A stretch of DNA of 64,000 bases from Microcella alkalica (GCF_014595885.1 NZ_JABUKC010000001.1:310001-374000), one strand, 5' to 3'. Positions 28,278-37,486 are shown, counted from the first letter of the stretch. Numbers and translations are program-made. Notes: generated by a model from the sequence alone, not told the origin.

Positions 28278-29357
28278 ATGCGGTGGAGCGGGCAGGCGGC
28301 GACGGCGACGGCCGACGACGCCCTGCCCGAGCTCGAGAGCACCGTCGCGATCGCGCGCCTCTCCGGGCTGCAGCGCACCGTGCGGCCGCCCGAGTTTGCC
28401 GGTCTCGTCTTCCACGAGGTGCTCGCCAAGACCGCCCTCAACCGCGTGCCCGGCGGGGGAGGGGCGCTGCCCTTCGGCCACACCGTCAACCCGTACCGCG
28501 GCTGCACGCACGCGTGCGTCTACTGCTTCGCCCGCCCCACCCACGGCTACCTCGACCTCGACACGGGCGAGGGCTTCGACCGCCAGATCGTCGTCAAGAT
28601 CAACGTCGCCGACGTGCTCGCGCGCGAGGTGCGCCGAGCCTCGTGGGGCCGACACCCGGTCGCGCTCGGCACCAACACCGACCCCTACCAGCGCGCCGAG
28701 GGCCGCTACGCGCTCATGCCCGGCATCATCACGGCGCTCGCCGAGAGCGGCACGCCCCTCAGCATCCTCACCAAGGGCACGCTGCTGCGGCGCGACCTGC
28801 CCCTGCTGCGCAGCGCCGCCGAGCTCGTGCCGGTCGACGTCGCCATGTCGATCGCCATCTACGATGACGCGCTGCAGCAGTCGCTCGAACCGGGCACCCC
28901 CACGACGGATGCCCGGCTCGCCACCGTCGCCGCCGCCGTCGAGGCGGGGTTCGATCCGGCCGTGTTCCTCATGCCGGTGCTGCCCGACCTCACCGACACG
29001 CGCGCCCACCTCGACGAGGCGTTCGCCCGCATCCGCGCGACCGGGGCCCGCACCGTGCTCACGAGCGCGCTGCACCTCAAGCCCGGCGTGCGCGAGTGGT
29101 TCTTCGCCTGGCTCGAGCGGGAGCATCCGCATCTCGTCGCCCGATACCGGGCCCTCTACGCGGCCGGGCCGTACGCGCCCGCCGGCTACCGCGAATGGCT
29201 CGCGGCGCGCGTGCGCGAGCTGCGCGCCCGGCACGGGCTCGGCACGCGACCGCTCGACCAGGCCACCGGCACCGTGCGCAGCCGTGCGCTGCGCACCGAC
29301 CGGTCGGCAGCGGATGCCGCACCCGACGTGCACGCGGGCACGCCGACGCTCTTCTGA
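28278..29357 (+). CDS. Rv2578c-family radical SAM protein, SOS-controlled
   Basis: A 359-residue protein of the Rv2578c family, distantly like spore photoproduct lyase. The radical SAM cluster motif is CTHACVYCFAR (CxxxCxxC), followed by a TIM-barrel with TNTDPYQ and LTKGTLLRRDL. The start MRWSGQ matches the family's usual N-terminus. A perfect LexA box sits directly upstream, and the M. tuberculosis homologue is, as I recall, also in the LexA regulon, so a role in DNA damage response is likely. The substrate is unknown, and direct repair is only a hypothesis. Confidence 0.92.
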   Translation: MRWSGQAATATADDALPELESTVAIARLSGLQRTVRPPEFAGLVFHEVLAKTALNRVPGGGGALPFGHTVNPYRGCTHACVYCFARPTHGYLDLDTGEGFDRQIVVKINVADVLAREVRRASWGRHPVALGTNTDPYQRAEGRYALMPGIITALAESGTPLSILTKGTLLRRDLPLLRSAAELVPVDVAMSIAIYDDALQQSLEPGTPTTDARLATVAAAVEAGFDPAVFLMPVLPDLTDTRAHLDEAFARIRATGARTVLTSALHLKPGVREWFFAWLEREHPHLVARYRALYAAGPYAPAGYREWLAARVRELRARHGLGTRPLDQATGTVRSRALRTDRSAADAAPDVHAGTPTLF

Positions 29358-29403
29358 GGCGTGGGGCCGACGCACGCGCGCCCGCGTCTTCTAGAGTCGG
29401 AGC

Positions 29404-30066
29404 ATGCAGATCAGCGAGCGCAGCGGCACGCCCGTGCGGCTCGCGATCCTCGACGACCACGAGCTGCTGCTCGACAGCATGACCTCGTGGATCAGCGCCA
29501 ACGCGCCCGACTTCGAGCTCGTGCTCACCGCGAGCACGTGGTTTGGGCTCGTGCAGAGCGACCGGTTCCCGACCGACCTCGTGCTGCTCGACTTCCAGCT
29601 GCAGGAGCCCGTCTCCATAGAGGCCCGTGTGCGCACCTGCCGCGCCGCCGGCGCCAAGGTCATCGTGCTCTCGAGCCTCGACAGCGCCGACGACCGCGAC
29701 CGGGCCTTCGACGCCGGTGCCTCCGCCTTCCTCTCCAAGACCCTCGGCCTGCCCGAGGTCATGGAGACCGCGCGTCGCGTGATGGGCCTCCAGACCACCG
29801 GCGCCCCCGTGCGCGACTGGCGCCCTCTGCCCAGCGGCGCGACCAGTCCCGCCAAGCCGAAGCTCTCCGTCAGCGAGAAGGAGGCCCTCGTGCTCTACGC
29901 GAGCGGCCACTCCACGACCGAGGTCGCGCGGCAGATGCACGTGCAGTACGAGACGGCGAAGACCTACCTGCGGCGAGTGCGCGAGAAGTACGCGCGCGCC
30001 GGCCGCCCCGCGAGCACCAAGACCGACCTCATCCGACGAGCAGCAGAAGACGGGCACCTGCGCTGA
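29404..30066 (+). CDS. Orphan LuxR/NarL-type response regulator
   Basis: A 220-residue regulator. The receiver domain (about 10-130) has the acidic pair in ILDDHE, the phospho-acceptor Asp in VLLDFQL, Ser in VLSSLD and Lys in LSKTLG, so phosphorylation should be possible. A LuxR-type helix-turn-helix (about 155-215) is recognisable but diverged (LSVSEKEALVLYASGHSTTEVA). No histidine kinase is next to it. TAGAGT lies six bases before the ATG, indicating a leaderless mRNA. The stop shares a base with tdk's start (TGATG), so the two are translationally coupled. Confidence 0.88.
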   Translation: MQISERSGTPVRLAILDDHELLLDSMTSWISANAPDFELVLTASTWFGLVQSDRFPTDLVLLDFQLQEPVSIEARVRTCRAAGAKVIVLSSLDSADDRDRAFDAGASAFLSKTLGLPEVMETARRVMGLQTTGAPVRDWRPLPSGATSPAKPKLSVSEKEALVLYASGHSTTEVARQMHVQYETAKTYLRRVREKYARAGRPASTKTDLIRRAAEDGHLR

Positions 30067-30734
30067 TGGCGAAGCTGTACTTCCGATACGGGGCGATGAA
30101 CAGCGGCAAGAGCACCGCGCTGCTCCAAGCCGCCTACAACTACGAGGAGCGCGGGCAGCAGGTGCTGCTCGCCAAACCGCGCATCGACACCAAGGGCGAC
30201 CAGCTCATCGTCTCGAGGCTCGGCGTGACCCGCGCCGTCGACTTCACCGTCGGCGCCGACGACGACATCTACGCCGTCTTCCAGCGCGAGCGCGAAGCCG
30301 TCATCCGCTCCACCGGCCGCGACGTCGCCTGCCTCCTGCTCGACGAGGCCCAGTTCCTCTCACCGCAGCAGGTCGACGACCTTCTGCGCATCGCGATCCG
30401 GGAGGACATCCCCGTGCTCGCCTACGGCATCCGCACCGACTTCCAGACCGCCGCCTTCCCCGGCAGTCGGCGACTGCTCGAAGTCGCGCACTCCCTCGAA
30501 GAGCTCAAGACCATCTGCCGCTGCGGCCGCAAAGCCGTCTTCAACGCCCGCACCATCGGAGGCGTCTTCGTCTTCGACGGCGACCAGGTCGCCATCGACG
30601 GCGAGGATGTCACGTACGAGAGCCTCTGCGGAGCGTGCTACCTCGACGAGTCGGGCGACTCGCTCGCCTCCGGGTGGCGGGCGCCCGTCGCGCTCGGCGG
30701 GGTGGAGCTCGGTCCCGACCCTGACTTCAGCTAG
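30066..30734 (+). CDS. tdk: Thymidine kinase, type II
   Basis: A 222-residue salvage enzyme that phosphorylates thymidine. The P-loop is GAMNSGKST, the second nucleotide motif is LLLDEAQFL, and the zinc-binding Cys come as CRCG and CGAC. The start overlaps the response regulator stop by one base, an unusual pairing. A strong terminator follows 46 bases after the stop. Confidence 0.95.
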   Translation: MAKLYFRYGAMNSGKSTALLQAAYNYEERGQQVLLAKPRIDTKGDQLIVSRLGVTRAVDFTVGADDDIYAVFQREREAVIRSTGRDVACLLLDEAQFLSPQQVDDLLRIAIREDIPVLAYGIRTDFQTAAFPGSRRLLEVAHSLEELKTICRCGRKAVFNARTIGGVFVFDGDQVAIDGEDVTYESLCGACYLDESGDSLASGWRAPVALGGVELGPDPDFS

Positions 30735-30780
30735 CGGGATGGCCGGGGCGGCTCCTCGCCCCGTTCGACGTCGGACAGAC

Positions 30781-30813
30781 GAGAAGGGACCGCCCTCTGG
30801 GCGGTCCCTTCTC
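30781..30813 (+). terminator. Terminator of the regulator-tdk operon
   Basis: A perfect 15-bp stem (GAGAAGGGACCGCCC with its complement) closes a three-base TCT loop and is followed by GCTTCC. It also sits just before the 3' end of the convergent tRNA-Pro. Confidence 0.85.
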
Positions 30814-30821
30814 GCTTCCGG

Positions 30822-30895
30822 TCGGGGTAACAGGATTTGAACCTGCGGCCTCGTCGTCCCGAACGACGCGCGCTACCAAGCTGCGCCATACCCCG
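30822..30895 (-). tRNA. tRNA-Pro (anticodon CGG)
   Basis: Read on the minus strand, the acceptor CGGGGTA pairs with TACCCCG, the D arm is GCGC-AGCTTGGTA-GCGC, the anticodon loop is TTCGGGA with anticodon CGG, and the T arm contains GGTTCAAATCC. The 3' CCA is not encoded. It reads the codon CCG, which is common in this GC-rich genome. Confidence 0.95.
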
Positions 30896-30919
30896 GTGCG
30901 CCGCGTGAGCGGCAACTTG

Positions 30920-31873
30920 TCAAGAATAGCCGATGTCGCCGGCCTCGAGCGTCACGAGCACCGCCTCCGGGGGGCACGCGAAGCGGAACGGCGCGTAGAT
31001 CGAGTGGCCGAGGCCCGCCGAGACGTTGAGGAACGCGGCGCGATGCGCGTGATGCCACACGCTCAGGCCCCGAGCGCGCTCGCGCGGGAGATCGCAGTTC
31101 GTGATGATCGCCCCGAACCCCGGCAGCGCCACCTGCCCGCCGTGCGTGTGGCCGGCGAAGATGACGTCGGCGGCCTGGGTGGTGAAGGCGTCGAGCACGC
31201 GGCGGTACGGCGCATGCGTGACACCGATCATGACCGCGGGGTCGTCGGTGTCGTCCTCGTCGAGCTCGCGCAGAGCATCCACGAGCCCCGGCAGCACGTC
31301 GAGACGATCCCAGCCGCGGTGGGCGTCGTTCGTTCCCATGAATTCCAGGATCGAGCCGTTGATCGTCAGCTGCGCCACGTCGTTGTTGAGCGAGTGCCAG
31401 CCGAAGCGCTCGGTGAACAGGCGCTCCATGGCATCGATGTCGAGCGGCTCGGCCTCCGACTCGCCGCTCGCCCTCGACGGGCCGGTCAGGTAGCGCAGCG
31501 GGTTCTTGAGCGTCGGCGCGAAGTAGTCGTTCGAGCCGTGCACGAACACCCCGGGCACGCCCTCGAACACCGACAGCGCGTCCTCGACGGCCGGCAGCGC
31601 GTCGCGATGCCCCATGCTGTCGCCGGTCAGCACGATGAGGTCGGGGCGCAGGTCGGTGAGCGAGCGCACGAATTCGATGCGGTCGAACTGCCACGGTGCC
31701 AGGTGCAGGTCGCTGAGGTGCAGCACGCGGATGCTGTCGGCCCCCGGTGCGAGCACGGCCACCGTCTCGCGGCGCAACTGGTAGGCGCGGCGCTCGACCG
31801 CGGTCGCGTACACGGCGGCGGCCGCCGCGGCTCCGAGAGCCACGGCGGCCGCCACGCGCGCGCTAGTCGTCAT
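30920..31873 (-). CDS. Membrane-anchored metallophosphoesterase
   Basis: A 317-residue phosphoesterase with an N-terminal membrane segment of alanines. The calcineurin-like metal site is complete: HLSDLHLAPW, LTGDSMGH, GSNDYF (in place of GNHD), and GHTHGGQV. The GNHD change to GSND removes the His that often acts as acid. It resembles YaeI/YkuE-type enzymes active on UDP-lipids or envelope phosphates. The start overlaps the PBP stop by 11 bp, and a GTG one codon upstream is also possible. Co-transcription with the PBP suggests a cell envelope role. Confidence 0.87.
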   Translation of the reverse strand: MTTSARVAAAVALGAAAAAAVYATAVERRAYQLRRETVAVLAPGADSIRVLHLSDLHLAPWQFDRIEFVRSLTDLRPDLIVLTGDSMGHRDALPAVEDALSVFEGVPGVFVHGSNDYFAPTLKNPLRYLTGPSRASGESEAEPLDIDAMERLFTERFGWHSLNNDVAQLTINGSILEFMGTNDAHRGWDRLDVLPGLVDALRELDEDDTDDPAVMIGVTHAPYRRVLDAFTTQAADVIFAGHTHGGQVALPGFGAIITNCDLPRERARGLSVWHHAHRAAFLNVSAGLGHSIYAPFRFACPPEAVLVTLEAGDIGYS

Positions 31874-34490
31874 CACCCGGGCCGGGGCCGGGGCTCGGGC
31901 TGCCGCCGCCGCCTCCGCCGCCGCCTCCACCGTTGCCGCAGCTCTCGCTCGCGACGCCGATGGTGATGAGCGTCGCCTTGCTCGTCGACGTGCCGGGTGC
32001 GGGATCCTGGGTCTCGACGATGCCCTCGCGGTCGGGGTCGGGGCCGCCGTTGATCGGCACGCACTCGACGCCGATGTTGCTGAAGCCGGCGCCCTGCAGA
32101 GCGGCCCTGGCCTGTGCCTCGTCGTAGCCTGCGCTCACGACGTCCGGCACGGCGGCGAGGTTGCCGTTGGAGAGCGAGACCCGCACGATCAGGCCACGAC
32201 CGACGACGGAGCCGGCAGCCGGCGACGTCGCGGCGACCGAGCCCTCAGCGACGGCCGAGTCGATGCGGTCACCCTCGGCGTACCGGAGCCCGAGTCCCTC
32301 GAGGATCGCCCTCGCCTGCGCGGGAGTCTGCCCGACCAGGTTGGGCAGCTCGATGCCGTTGCCGCGCAGCAGGCGCTGCGGCGGCTCGGGGAAAGCGTTG
32401 CCGCCGTACTGCGCATTGCCCGCCGTGAGGATCTCGCGCATGATCCGGTGACGGAGCTCGCCGCCCCAGAAGCCCTCGGGGTTCTGGTACTGACGGATGC
32501 GGAAGTCGCCGACGATGTTGCCGACCCAGACCGCGGTCGCCATCTCCGTCGTCGACGTGATCACCCACGTGTCCTTCGACCGGTCGGTGGTGCCGGTCTT
32601 GCCGATGATCGGCGTGCCGTCGAACGGATTGCTCAGCGTCGCCGTGCCCCCATCGACCATGGTGGAGGCCATGGCGTACTGCGCGGCCGCGGCGACCTCG
32701 GGGTCGATCGCCTGGTCGCACTGGGGTGCCTGGCCCGGCAGCTCCTCGCCCTCGCGAGTCACGAAGCGGTCGACGATGATCGGAGCGCAGGTCTGCCCGT
32801 TGTTCGCGATGGCGGCGTAGGCCACAGCCATGGAGAGCGGGGAGACCTCGTTCGTGCCGAGGACGGAGGCCGGGGTCGAGCCGAGCTCGCCGCCATCAGC
32901 CCGCACGACGCCGAGGTCGACCGCGCGGTTGCGGATCTCACAGAGGTCGAGCTGCGTCGCCATCGAGACGAAGGCGGAGTTCACGGAGCGCCGGGTCGCC
33001 TGGATGGCGTTCATCGACGCGGCCGCGCCCTCATCGTTGCCGAACCGGTACCGGTCGACACCGATGTCGACACAGCTGTTCGTGAACGCCGAGAACGGGT
33101 ACTCGAACGTCGACGCGTCGACGACCTCCTGCAGCCCGCGACCCTGATTGAGCCACTCGATGAGGGTGAACATCTTGTACGTCGAACCCGGCTGGAAGCC
33201 GCTCGAGCCGCCGTAGTCGATGCTCGTGTTGAAGTTCACGGCCGTGTACTCGGGGCCCGGCGGCGTCTCGCTGTTGTCGAACACCTTGTTCTGGGCCATC
33301 GTCAGCACCCGACCCGTGCCCGGCTCGACCGAGATCGCCACGGCGCCGAGCTGCAGGCGGGTCTCGCTGGCCGGTGCGTAGCGCCACACCGCGTCCTGCG
33401 CGACGGTCTGCAGCGAGAGATTGAGGGTCGTGTAGACGTCGAGTCCGCCCGTCTTCCACGTCGCGAGTCGCGCGTCGGCGTCGGCGCCGAGCGATTCGAA
33501 GTTCTTCACGTTCCGCACGACGTAGTCGCAGAACCACTTCGCGTACTGCTGCGCGGCGATGCACCCGTTGCGCGGCGCGGTGGGGGTGACGAAGTTCTCG
33601 TCGACCGGGATCGCGACGGCGTCGTCGTACTCCTGCTGCGTGATCATGTCGTACGCGAGCATGTTGCCGAGGATGACGTCGCGTCGCTCCTGATTACCCG
33701 CGTAGTTCTCCGGCGTCTTGAGCGATCGGGCTCCCGGCTCCTGCACGATGGCGATGAGGCTCGCGGCCTGCGGCAGGGTGAGGTCGACGGCGTTGACGCC
33801 GAAGTACTCCTGCGCGGCGGCCTGGATGCCGTAGGTGTTGCCCCCGAAGCCCGCGATGTTGAGGTAGGCGAGGAGGATCTCGTCCTTCGAGAACTCCTTC
33901 TCGAGGTTGATGGCGAGCTTGGCCTCGTTGAGCTTGCGCTGCAGGCTCGACACCTGGCACTCCTGCACTCCGGCGCGGGCGGCGTCGAAGTCCGTGTCCT
34001 CGACCTTCAGTGCCTCCTGGATGCAGATGTTCTTCACGAGCTGCATCGTGAGCGTCGAGGCGCCCGATTCGATGCCGCCCGAGGCGAGGTTGCCGACCGC
34101 GGCGCGCACGATCGACTGCACGTCGACGCCGTTGTGCTCGTAGAACCGGCGGTCCTCACCGGCGAGCGTCGCGTTCTTCACGAAGTCGTTGAGCTGGTCG
34201 AAGGCGATCTCCTCGCGGTTCTGCGCGTAGACCGTCGCGATCGCGGTGTAGCCGTCCTCCGGGTTCGCCGTGTTCTGCGCGTAGAGGGTGTTGCGCCCCG
34301 GCAGCTCGTTGATCTCGATGTACTCGGGGAGGCTCTCGAAGACCCCGATGGTGTTGCTCGCGGCGATGCCCGTGAGGGCGATCGCGGGGGTGACCATGAC
34401 CGTGGTGAGGACTCCTGCGACGACGGAGAGACCGAGCATCCCCAGGAGGGCCCCCGATCGCGACGAAGCCGTGCGATTCTGCGCAGACAT
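31863..34490 (-). CDS. Class A penicillin-binding protein with PASTA domains
   Basis: An 875-residue bifunctional peptidoglycan synthase. After one N-terminal helix comes a GT51 transglycosylase (catalytic Glu in GEDRRFYEH, about residues 80-260) and a transpeptidase (SxxK Ser in GSTYKMF, SxN in SVNSAF, KTGT in GKTGTTD). Two PASTA domains follow at about 720-850. The tail has ten Gly in a row, then PSPGPGPG and DDD. It resembles PonA of mycobacteria. A minus-strand TACCCT box seven bases before the ATG suggests a leaderless mRNA; this box overlaps the -10 box of the divergent DUF4177 gene. The metallophosphoesterase follows with an overlap. Confidence 0.95.
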   Translation of the reverse strand: MSAQNRTASSRSGALLGMLGLSVVAGVLTTVMVTPAIALTGIAASNTIGVFESLPEYIEINELPGRNTLYAQNTANPEDGYTAIATVYAQNREEIAFDQLNDFVKNATLAGEDRRFYEHNGVDVQSIVRAAVGNLASGGIESGASTLTMQLVKNICIQEALKVEDTDFDAARAGVQECQVSSLQRKLNEAKLAINLEKEFSKDEILLAYLNIAGFGGNTYGIQAAAQEYFGVNAVDLTLPQAASLIAIVQEPGARSLKTPENYAGNQERRDVILGNMLAYDMITQQEYDDAVAIPVDENFVTPTAPRNGCIAAQQYAKWFCDYVVRNVKNFESLGADADARLATWKTGGLDVYTTLNLSLQTVAQDAVWRYAPASETRLQLGAVAISVEPGTGRVLTMAQNKVFDNSETPPGPEYTAVNFNTSIDYGGSSGFQPGSTYKMFTLIEWLNQGRGLQEVVDASTFEYPFSAFTNSCVDIGVDRYRFGNDEGAAASMNAIQATRRSVNSAFVSMATQLDLCEIRNRAVDLGVVRADGGELGSTPASVLGTNEVSPLSMAVAYAAIANNGQTCAPIIVDRFVTREGEELPGQAPQCDQAIDPEVAAAAQYAMASTMVDGGTATLSNPFDGTPIIGKTGTTDRSKDTWVITSTTEMATAVWVGNIVGDFRIRQYQNPEGFWGGELRHRIMREILTAGNAQYGGNAFPEPPQRLLRGNGIELPNLVGQTPAQARAILEGLGLRYAEGDRIDSAVAEGSVAATSPAAGSVVGRGLIVRVSLSNGNLAAVPDVVSAGYDEAQARAALQGAGFSNIGVECVPINGGPDPDREGIVETQDPAPGTSTSKATLITIGVASESCGNGGGGGGGGGGSPSPGPGPGDDD

Positions 34491-34539
34491 AGGCTCTAGG
34501 GTACGGGAAGACCTTGGAGCGAGGCCGAAGGAGCCGACG

Positions 34540-34695
34540 ATGACTCAGTGGGAGTACACGACCACGCCGCTGCTGATCCACAGCACGACCGCGATCCTCA
34601 ACAACTGGGGCGAACAGGGCTGGGAGCTCGTGCAGGTCGTCACCGGCCCCGAGGGCGGACTCGTCGCCTACCTCAAGCGCCCGAAGGCGGCGTGA
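34540..34695 (+). CDS. DUF4177 family small protein
   Basis: A 51-residue protein with the family pattern QWEYTTTPL... LNNWGEQGWELV, a small beta-rich fold of unknown role. The GAAGGAG site seven bases before the ATG makes the start secure. It is separated from the next gene (RidA) by a single base, forming a small operon. TAGGGT at 34497-34502 is its likely -10 box. In actinobacteria such a gene often sits beside ponA-like genes, as here. Confidence 0.85.
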   Translation: MTQWEYTTTPLLIHSTTAILNNWGEQGWELVQVVTGPEGGLVAYLKRPKAA

Positions 34696-34696
34696 G

Positions 34697-35161
34697 ATGA
34701 GCCGCATCGAGTCGCGCCTGACCGAGCTCGCCCTGAGCATCCCCGCGATTGCGAAGCCGGTCGCCGCCTACGTGCCCGCGACGATCACCGGCCACCTGGT
34801 GCTCACCGCCGGCCAGCTGCCCTTCGTCGACGGCGCGCTGCCCGCGACCGGCAAGGTCGGCGCCGAGGTGAGCGCGGAGGACGCGGCCCGCTACGCCGGC
34901 CAGTGCGTGCTCAACGCGCTCGCAGCCGTGCAGGGCGTCATCGGCTCGCTCGACCGCATCACGCGCATCGTCAAGGTGACGGGCTTCGTCGCCTCCGCCC
35001 CCGACTTCACCGGGCAGCCGGCCGTGCTGAACGGCGCGAGCACCCTGCTGGGCGACATCTTCGGCGACGAGATCGGCGCGCACGCTCGCAGCGCCGTCGG
35101 CGTGGCGGTGCTGCCGCTGGATGCTCCGGTCGAGGTCGAGCTCATCGTCGAGTTCGCCTAG
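34697..35161 (+). CDS. RidA/YjgF family protein
   Basis: A 154-residue protein of the RidA superfamily, which includes deaminases that remove reactive enamines and imines. It has the HLVLTAGQLPFVDG strand region and the trimer-core GSLDRITRIVKVTGFVAS. It is about 20 residues longer than E. coli RidA and belongs to the longer YjgF-like group common in actinobacteria, whose activity is less certain. It lies one base downstream of the DUF4177 gene and is closed by a strong terminator. Confidence 0.88.
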   Translation: MSRIESRLTELALSIPAIAKPVAAYVPATITGHLVLTAGQLPFVDGALPATGKVGAEVSAEDAARYAGQCVLNALAAVQGVIGSLDRITRIVKVTGFVASAPDFTGQPAVLNGASTLLGDIFGDEIGAHARSAVGVAVLPLDAPVEVELIVEFA

Positions 35162-35186
35162 CCGAACCCGACGCGCCGCGCGCACA

Positions 35187-35223
35187 AGAACGGGGCCCCT
35201 CCCGCGCGAAGGGGCCCCGTTCT
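35187..35223. terminator. Bidirectional terminator between ridA and acs
   Basis: AGAACGGGGCCCCT pairs perfectly with AGGGGCCCCGTTCT around a nine-base loop, between two convergent genes. Confidence 0.85.
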
Positions 35224-35236
35224 CGTGCCGATCGTC

Positions 35237-37186
35237 TCAGCGCACCGTGTCGGTGATGACGTTGATGACCGTGGAGTCGGTGAGCGTCGTCGTGTCGCCG
35301 ATCTCGCGACCCTCGGCGACATCCCGCAGCAGGCGTCGCATGATCTTGCCGGAGCGCGTCTTCGGCAGCTCGGCGACGACGAAGATCTCGCGGGGGCGGG
35401 CGATCGCGCCGATCTGCTCGGCGACGTGCGCGCGCAGCAGCTGGCTGGCCTCCGTCGCCGAGACGTCCTTCGCCTTCTTCGAGCGCAGGATCACGAACGC
35501 CACGACGGCCTGACCGGTCGTCTCGTCGCTCGCGCCGACGACGGCGGCCTCGGCCACGATGGGGTGCGACACGAGCGCCGACTCGATCTCCATGGTCGAC
35601 AGCCGGTGGCCGGAAACGTTCATGACGTCGTCGACGCGGCCGAGCAGCCAGACGTCGCCGTCGGCGTCGAGGTGCGCGCCGTCACCGGCGAAGTACTTGT
35701 CGCCGAACTTCGACCAGTAGGTCTCCTGGAAGCGCTCGGGGTCGCCCCAGATGCCCCGCAGCATGCTCGGCCACGGCTCGGTGACGACGAGCAGGCCGCC
35801 CGCCTCCTTGCCAACGTGCGTGCCGTCCTCGTCGAGCACGTCGATCGAGATGCCCGGCATGGGCACCTGCGCCGAGCCCGGCTTCGTCGTCGTGACACCC
35901 GGCAGCGCGCTGATCATGATCGCGCCGGTCTCGGTCTGCCACCACGTGTCGACGACGGGCGTCGTCCCCCCGCCGATGATCTCGCGGTACCAGACCCACG
36001 CCTCGGGGTTGATGGGCTCACCGACCGAACCGAGCACGCGCAGGCTCGACAGGTCGTAGGCGAGCGGGATCTCGCGGCCGGCCTTCATGAACGAGCGGAT
36101 GGCCGTCGGCGCCGTGTAGAAGATGGTCACGCCGTACTTCTGGATGATCTCCCACCACCGCCCCGGGTGCGGGGTGTCGGGGGTGCCCTCGTACATGACC
36201 TGGGTCGCGCCGTTGGCGAGCGGGCCGTAGACCATGTAGCTGTGGCCGGTGACCCAGCCGACGTCGGCGGTGCACCAGTACACGTCGGTCTCGGGCTTGA
36301 GGTCGAAGACGACCCGGTGCGTGAACGACGCCTGCGTGAGGTAGCCGCCACTGGTGTGCAGGATGCCCTTGGGCTTCCCCGTCGTGCCGCTCGTGTACAG
36401 GATGAACAGCGGGTTCTCGGCCTCGAAGCCCTGCGCCTCGTGCTCGGGCTCGGCCTGCGCCATGGCGTCGTGCCACCAGAGGTCGCGGCCCTCCTCCCAC
36501 TCGACCTCGTTCTCGCCGCGGCGCACGACGACGACGTGCTCGACGCTCGTCTCGGCGGCGGCCAGCGCTGCGTCGACGGCGTTCTTGAGCGGGAAGACCC
36601 GGCCCTTGCGCCAGCCGCCGTCGGCGGTGATGACGAGCTTGGCATCGGCATCCTCGACGCGGGCGCGGATGCTCTCGGCGCTGAAGCCGCCGAAGACGAC
36701 CGAGTGAATAGCGCCGAGGCGCGCGACGGCGAGCATCGACACGACCGCCTCGGGGATCATCGGCAGGTAGATCGCCACGCGATCGCCCTGCCCGACGCCG
36801 AGGTTCGCGAGCATGTTGGCGGCACGCTTGACCTCCGCGGTGAGCTCGGCGTAGGTGATAGTGCGGCTGTCGCCGGGCTCGCCCTCCCAGTGCAGGGCGA
36901 CGCGGTCGCCGTTGCCGGCTTCGACGTGCCGGTCGAGGCAGTTGTAGGCGACGTTGAGCTCGCCGTCGTGGAACCAGCGCGCGAAGGGCGGGTTCGACCA
37001 GTCGAGCGTCTCGGTGAAGGGGCGGTGCCAGTGCAGCGCGCGCGCCTGCTCGGCCCAGAAGCCGAGCCGGTCGGCGCGGGCCTGCTCGTAGAGCTCGGGG
37101 CCGGCCACGGCCTGAGCGGTGAACGCCGGGTCCGGCGCGAAGCGCCGTTCCTCGTGCAGGAGGCTGTCGATCGAAGTCGTGGACAT
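35237..37186 (-). CDS. acs: Acetyl-CoA synthetase
   Basis: A 649-residue ANL-superfamily enzyme that activates acetate to acetyl-CoA through acetyl-AMP. Motifs include the P-loop YTSGTTGKPKG, WWQTETG, and near the C-terminus the acetylatable Lys in TRSGKIMRR. The ATG at 37186 is preceded by AAGGA at five bases, better than the ATG two codons earlier. Its position next to the 6C RNA and the tad genes matches the mycobacterial order. Acetylation of the C-terminal Lys is a likely control, from family knowledge. Confidence 0.97.
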   Translation of the reverse strand: MSTTSIDSLLHEERRFAPDPAFTAQAVAGPELYEQARADRLGFWAEQARALHWHRPFTETLDWSNPPFARWFHDGELNVAYNCLDRHVEAGNGDRVALHWEGEPGDSRTITYAELTAEVKRAANMLANLGVGQGDRVAIYLPMIPEAVVSMLAVARLGAIHSVVFGGFSAESIRARVEDADAKLVITADGGWRKGRVFPLKNAVDAALAAAETSVEHVVVVRRGENEVEWEEGRDLWWHDAMAQAEPEHEAQGFEAENPLFILYTSGTTGKPKGILHTSGGYLTQASFTHRVVFDLKPETDVYWCTADVGWVTGHSYMVYGPLANGATQVMYEGTPDTPHPGRWWEIIQKYGVTIFYTAPTAIRSFMKAGREIPLAYDLSSLRVLGSVGEPINPEAWVWYREIIGGGTTPVVDTWWQTETGAIMISALPGVTTTKPGSAQVPMPGISIDVLDEDGTHVGKEAGGLLVVTEPWPSMLRGIWGDPERFQETYWSKFGDKYFAGDGAHLDADGDVWLLGRVDDVMNVSGHRLSTMEIESALVSHPIVAEAAVVGASDETTGQAVVAFVILRSKKAKDVSATEASQLLRAHVAEQIGAIARPREIFVVAELPKTRSGKIMRRLLRDVAEGREIGDTTTLTDSTVINVITDTVR

Positions 37187-37486
37187 CGTCATCCTTGGTC
37201 GATGTGCGTCACAGGCCTGGACTGCCGCAACGGTGAGGTGGTCGCCTGTCATCCTATGCACGCGCGCGGCCCGTGCCAGGGCTCGGAGGCGGGGTGCGAC
37301 GAACGCGCGCGTCGAGGCGACGAGCGGGCGCATCCGCGCCCTTCGACGGCGATGTCGGATGCTCGGGTCGCGTCGCGACCGCGTTCCTGGCCCCTCCTCC
37401 GCCCGTTCTCGGCACTCGGTGCCCTTGATTTTCCGGCCCCCGAGCGAGGGTCGGCATTTCGGAGGACAAAATCATCCCCTAAACGC
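37187..37486. other. Gene-free divergent region upstream of acs
   Basis: About 300 bases between acs and the 6C RNA promoter. It should hold the acs promoter and leader, but I see no convincing -10 box, palindrome or small gene in it. Confidence 0.6.

Noticed and set aside
31863-31935. Poly-Gly tail of the PBP as a sequencing or assembly artefact
   Set aside because: The codons vary within the run and the frame ends cleanly with the overlap to the metallophosphoesterase gene. Gly/Pro-rich tails are common in PonA-like proteins.
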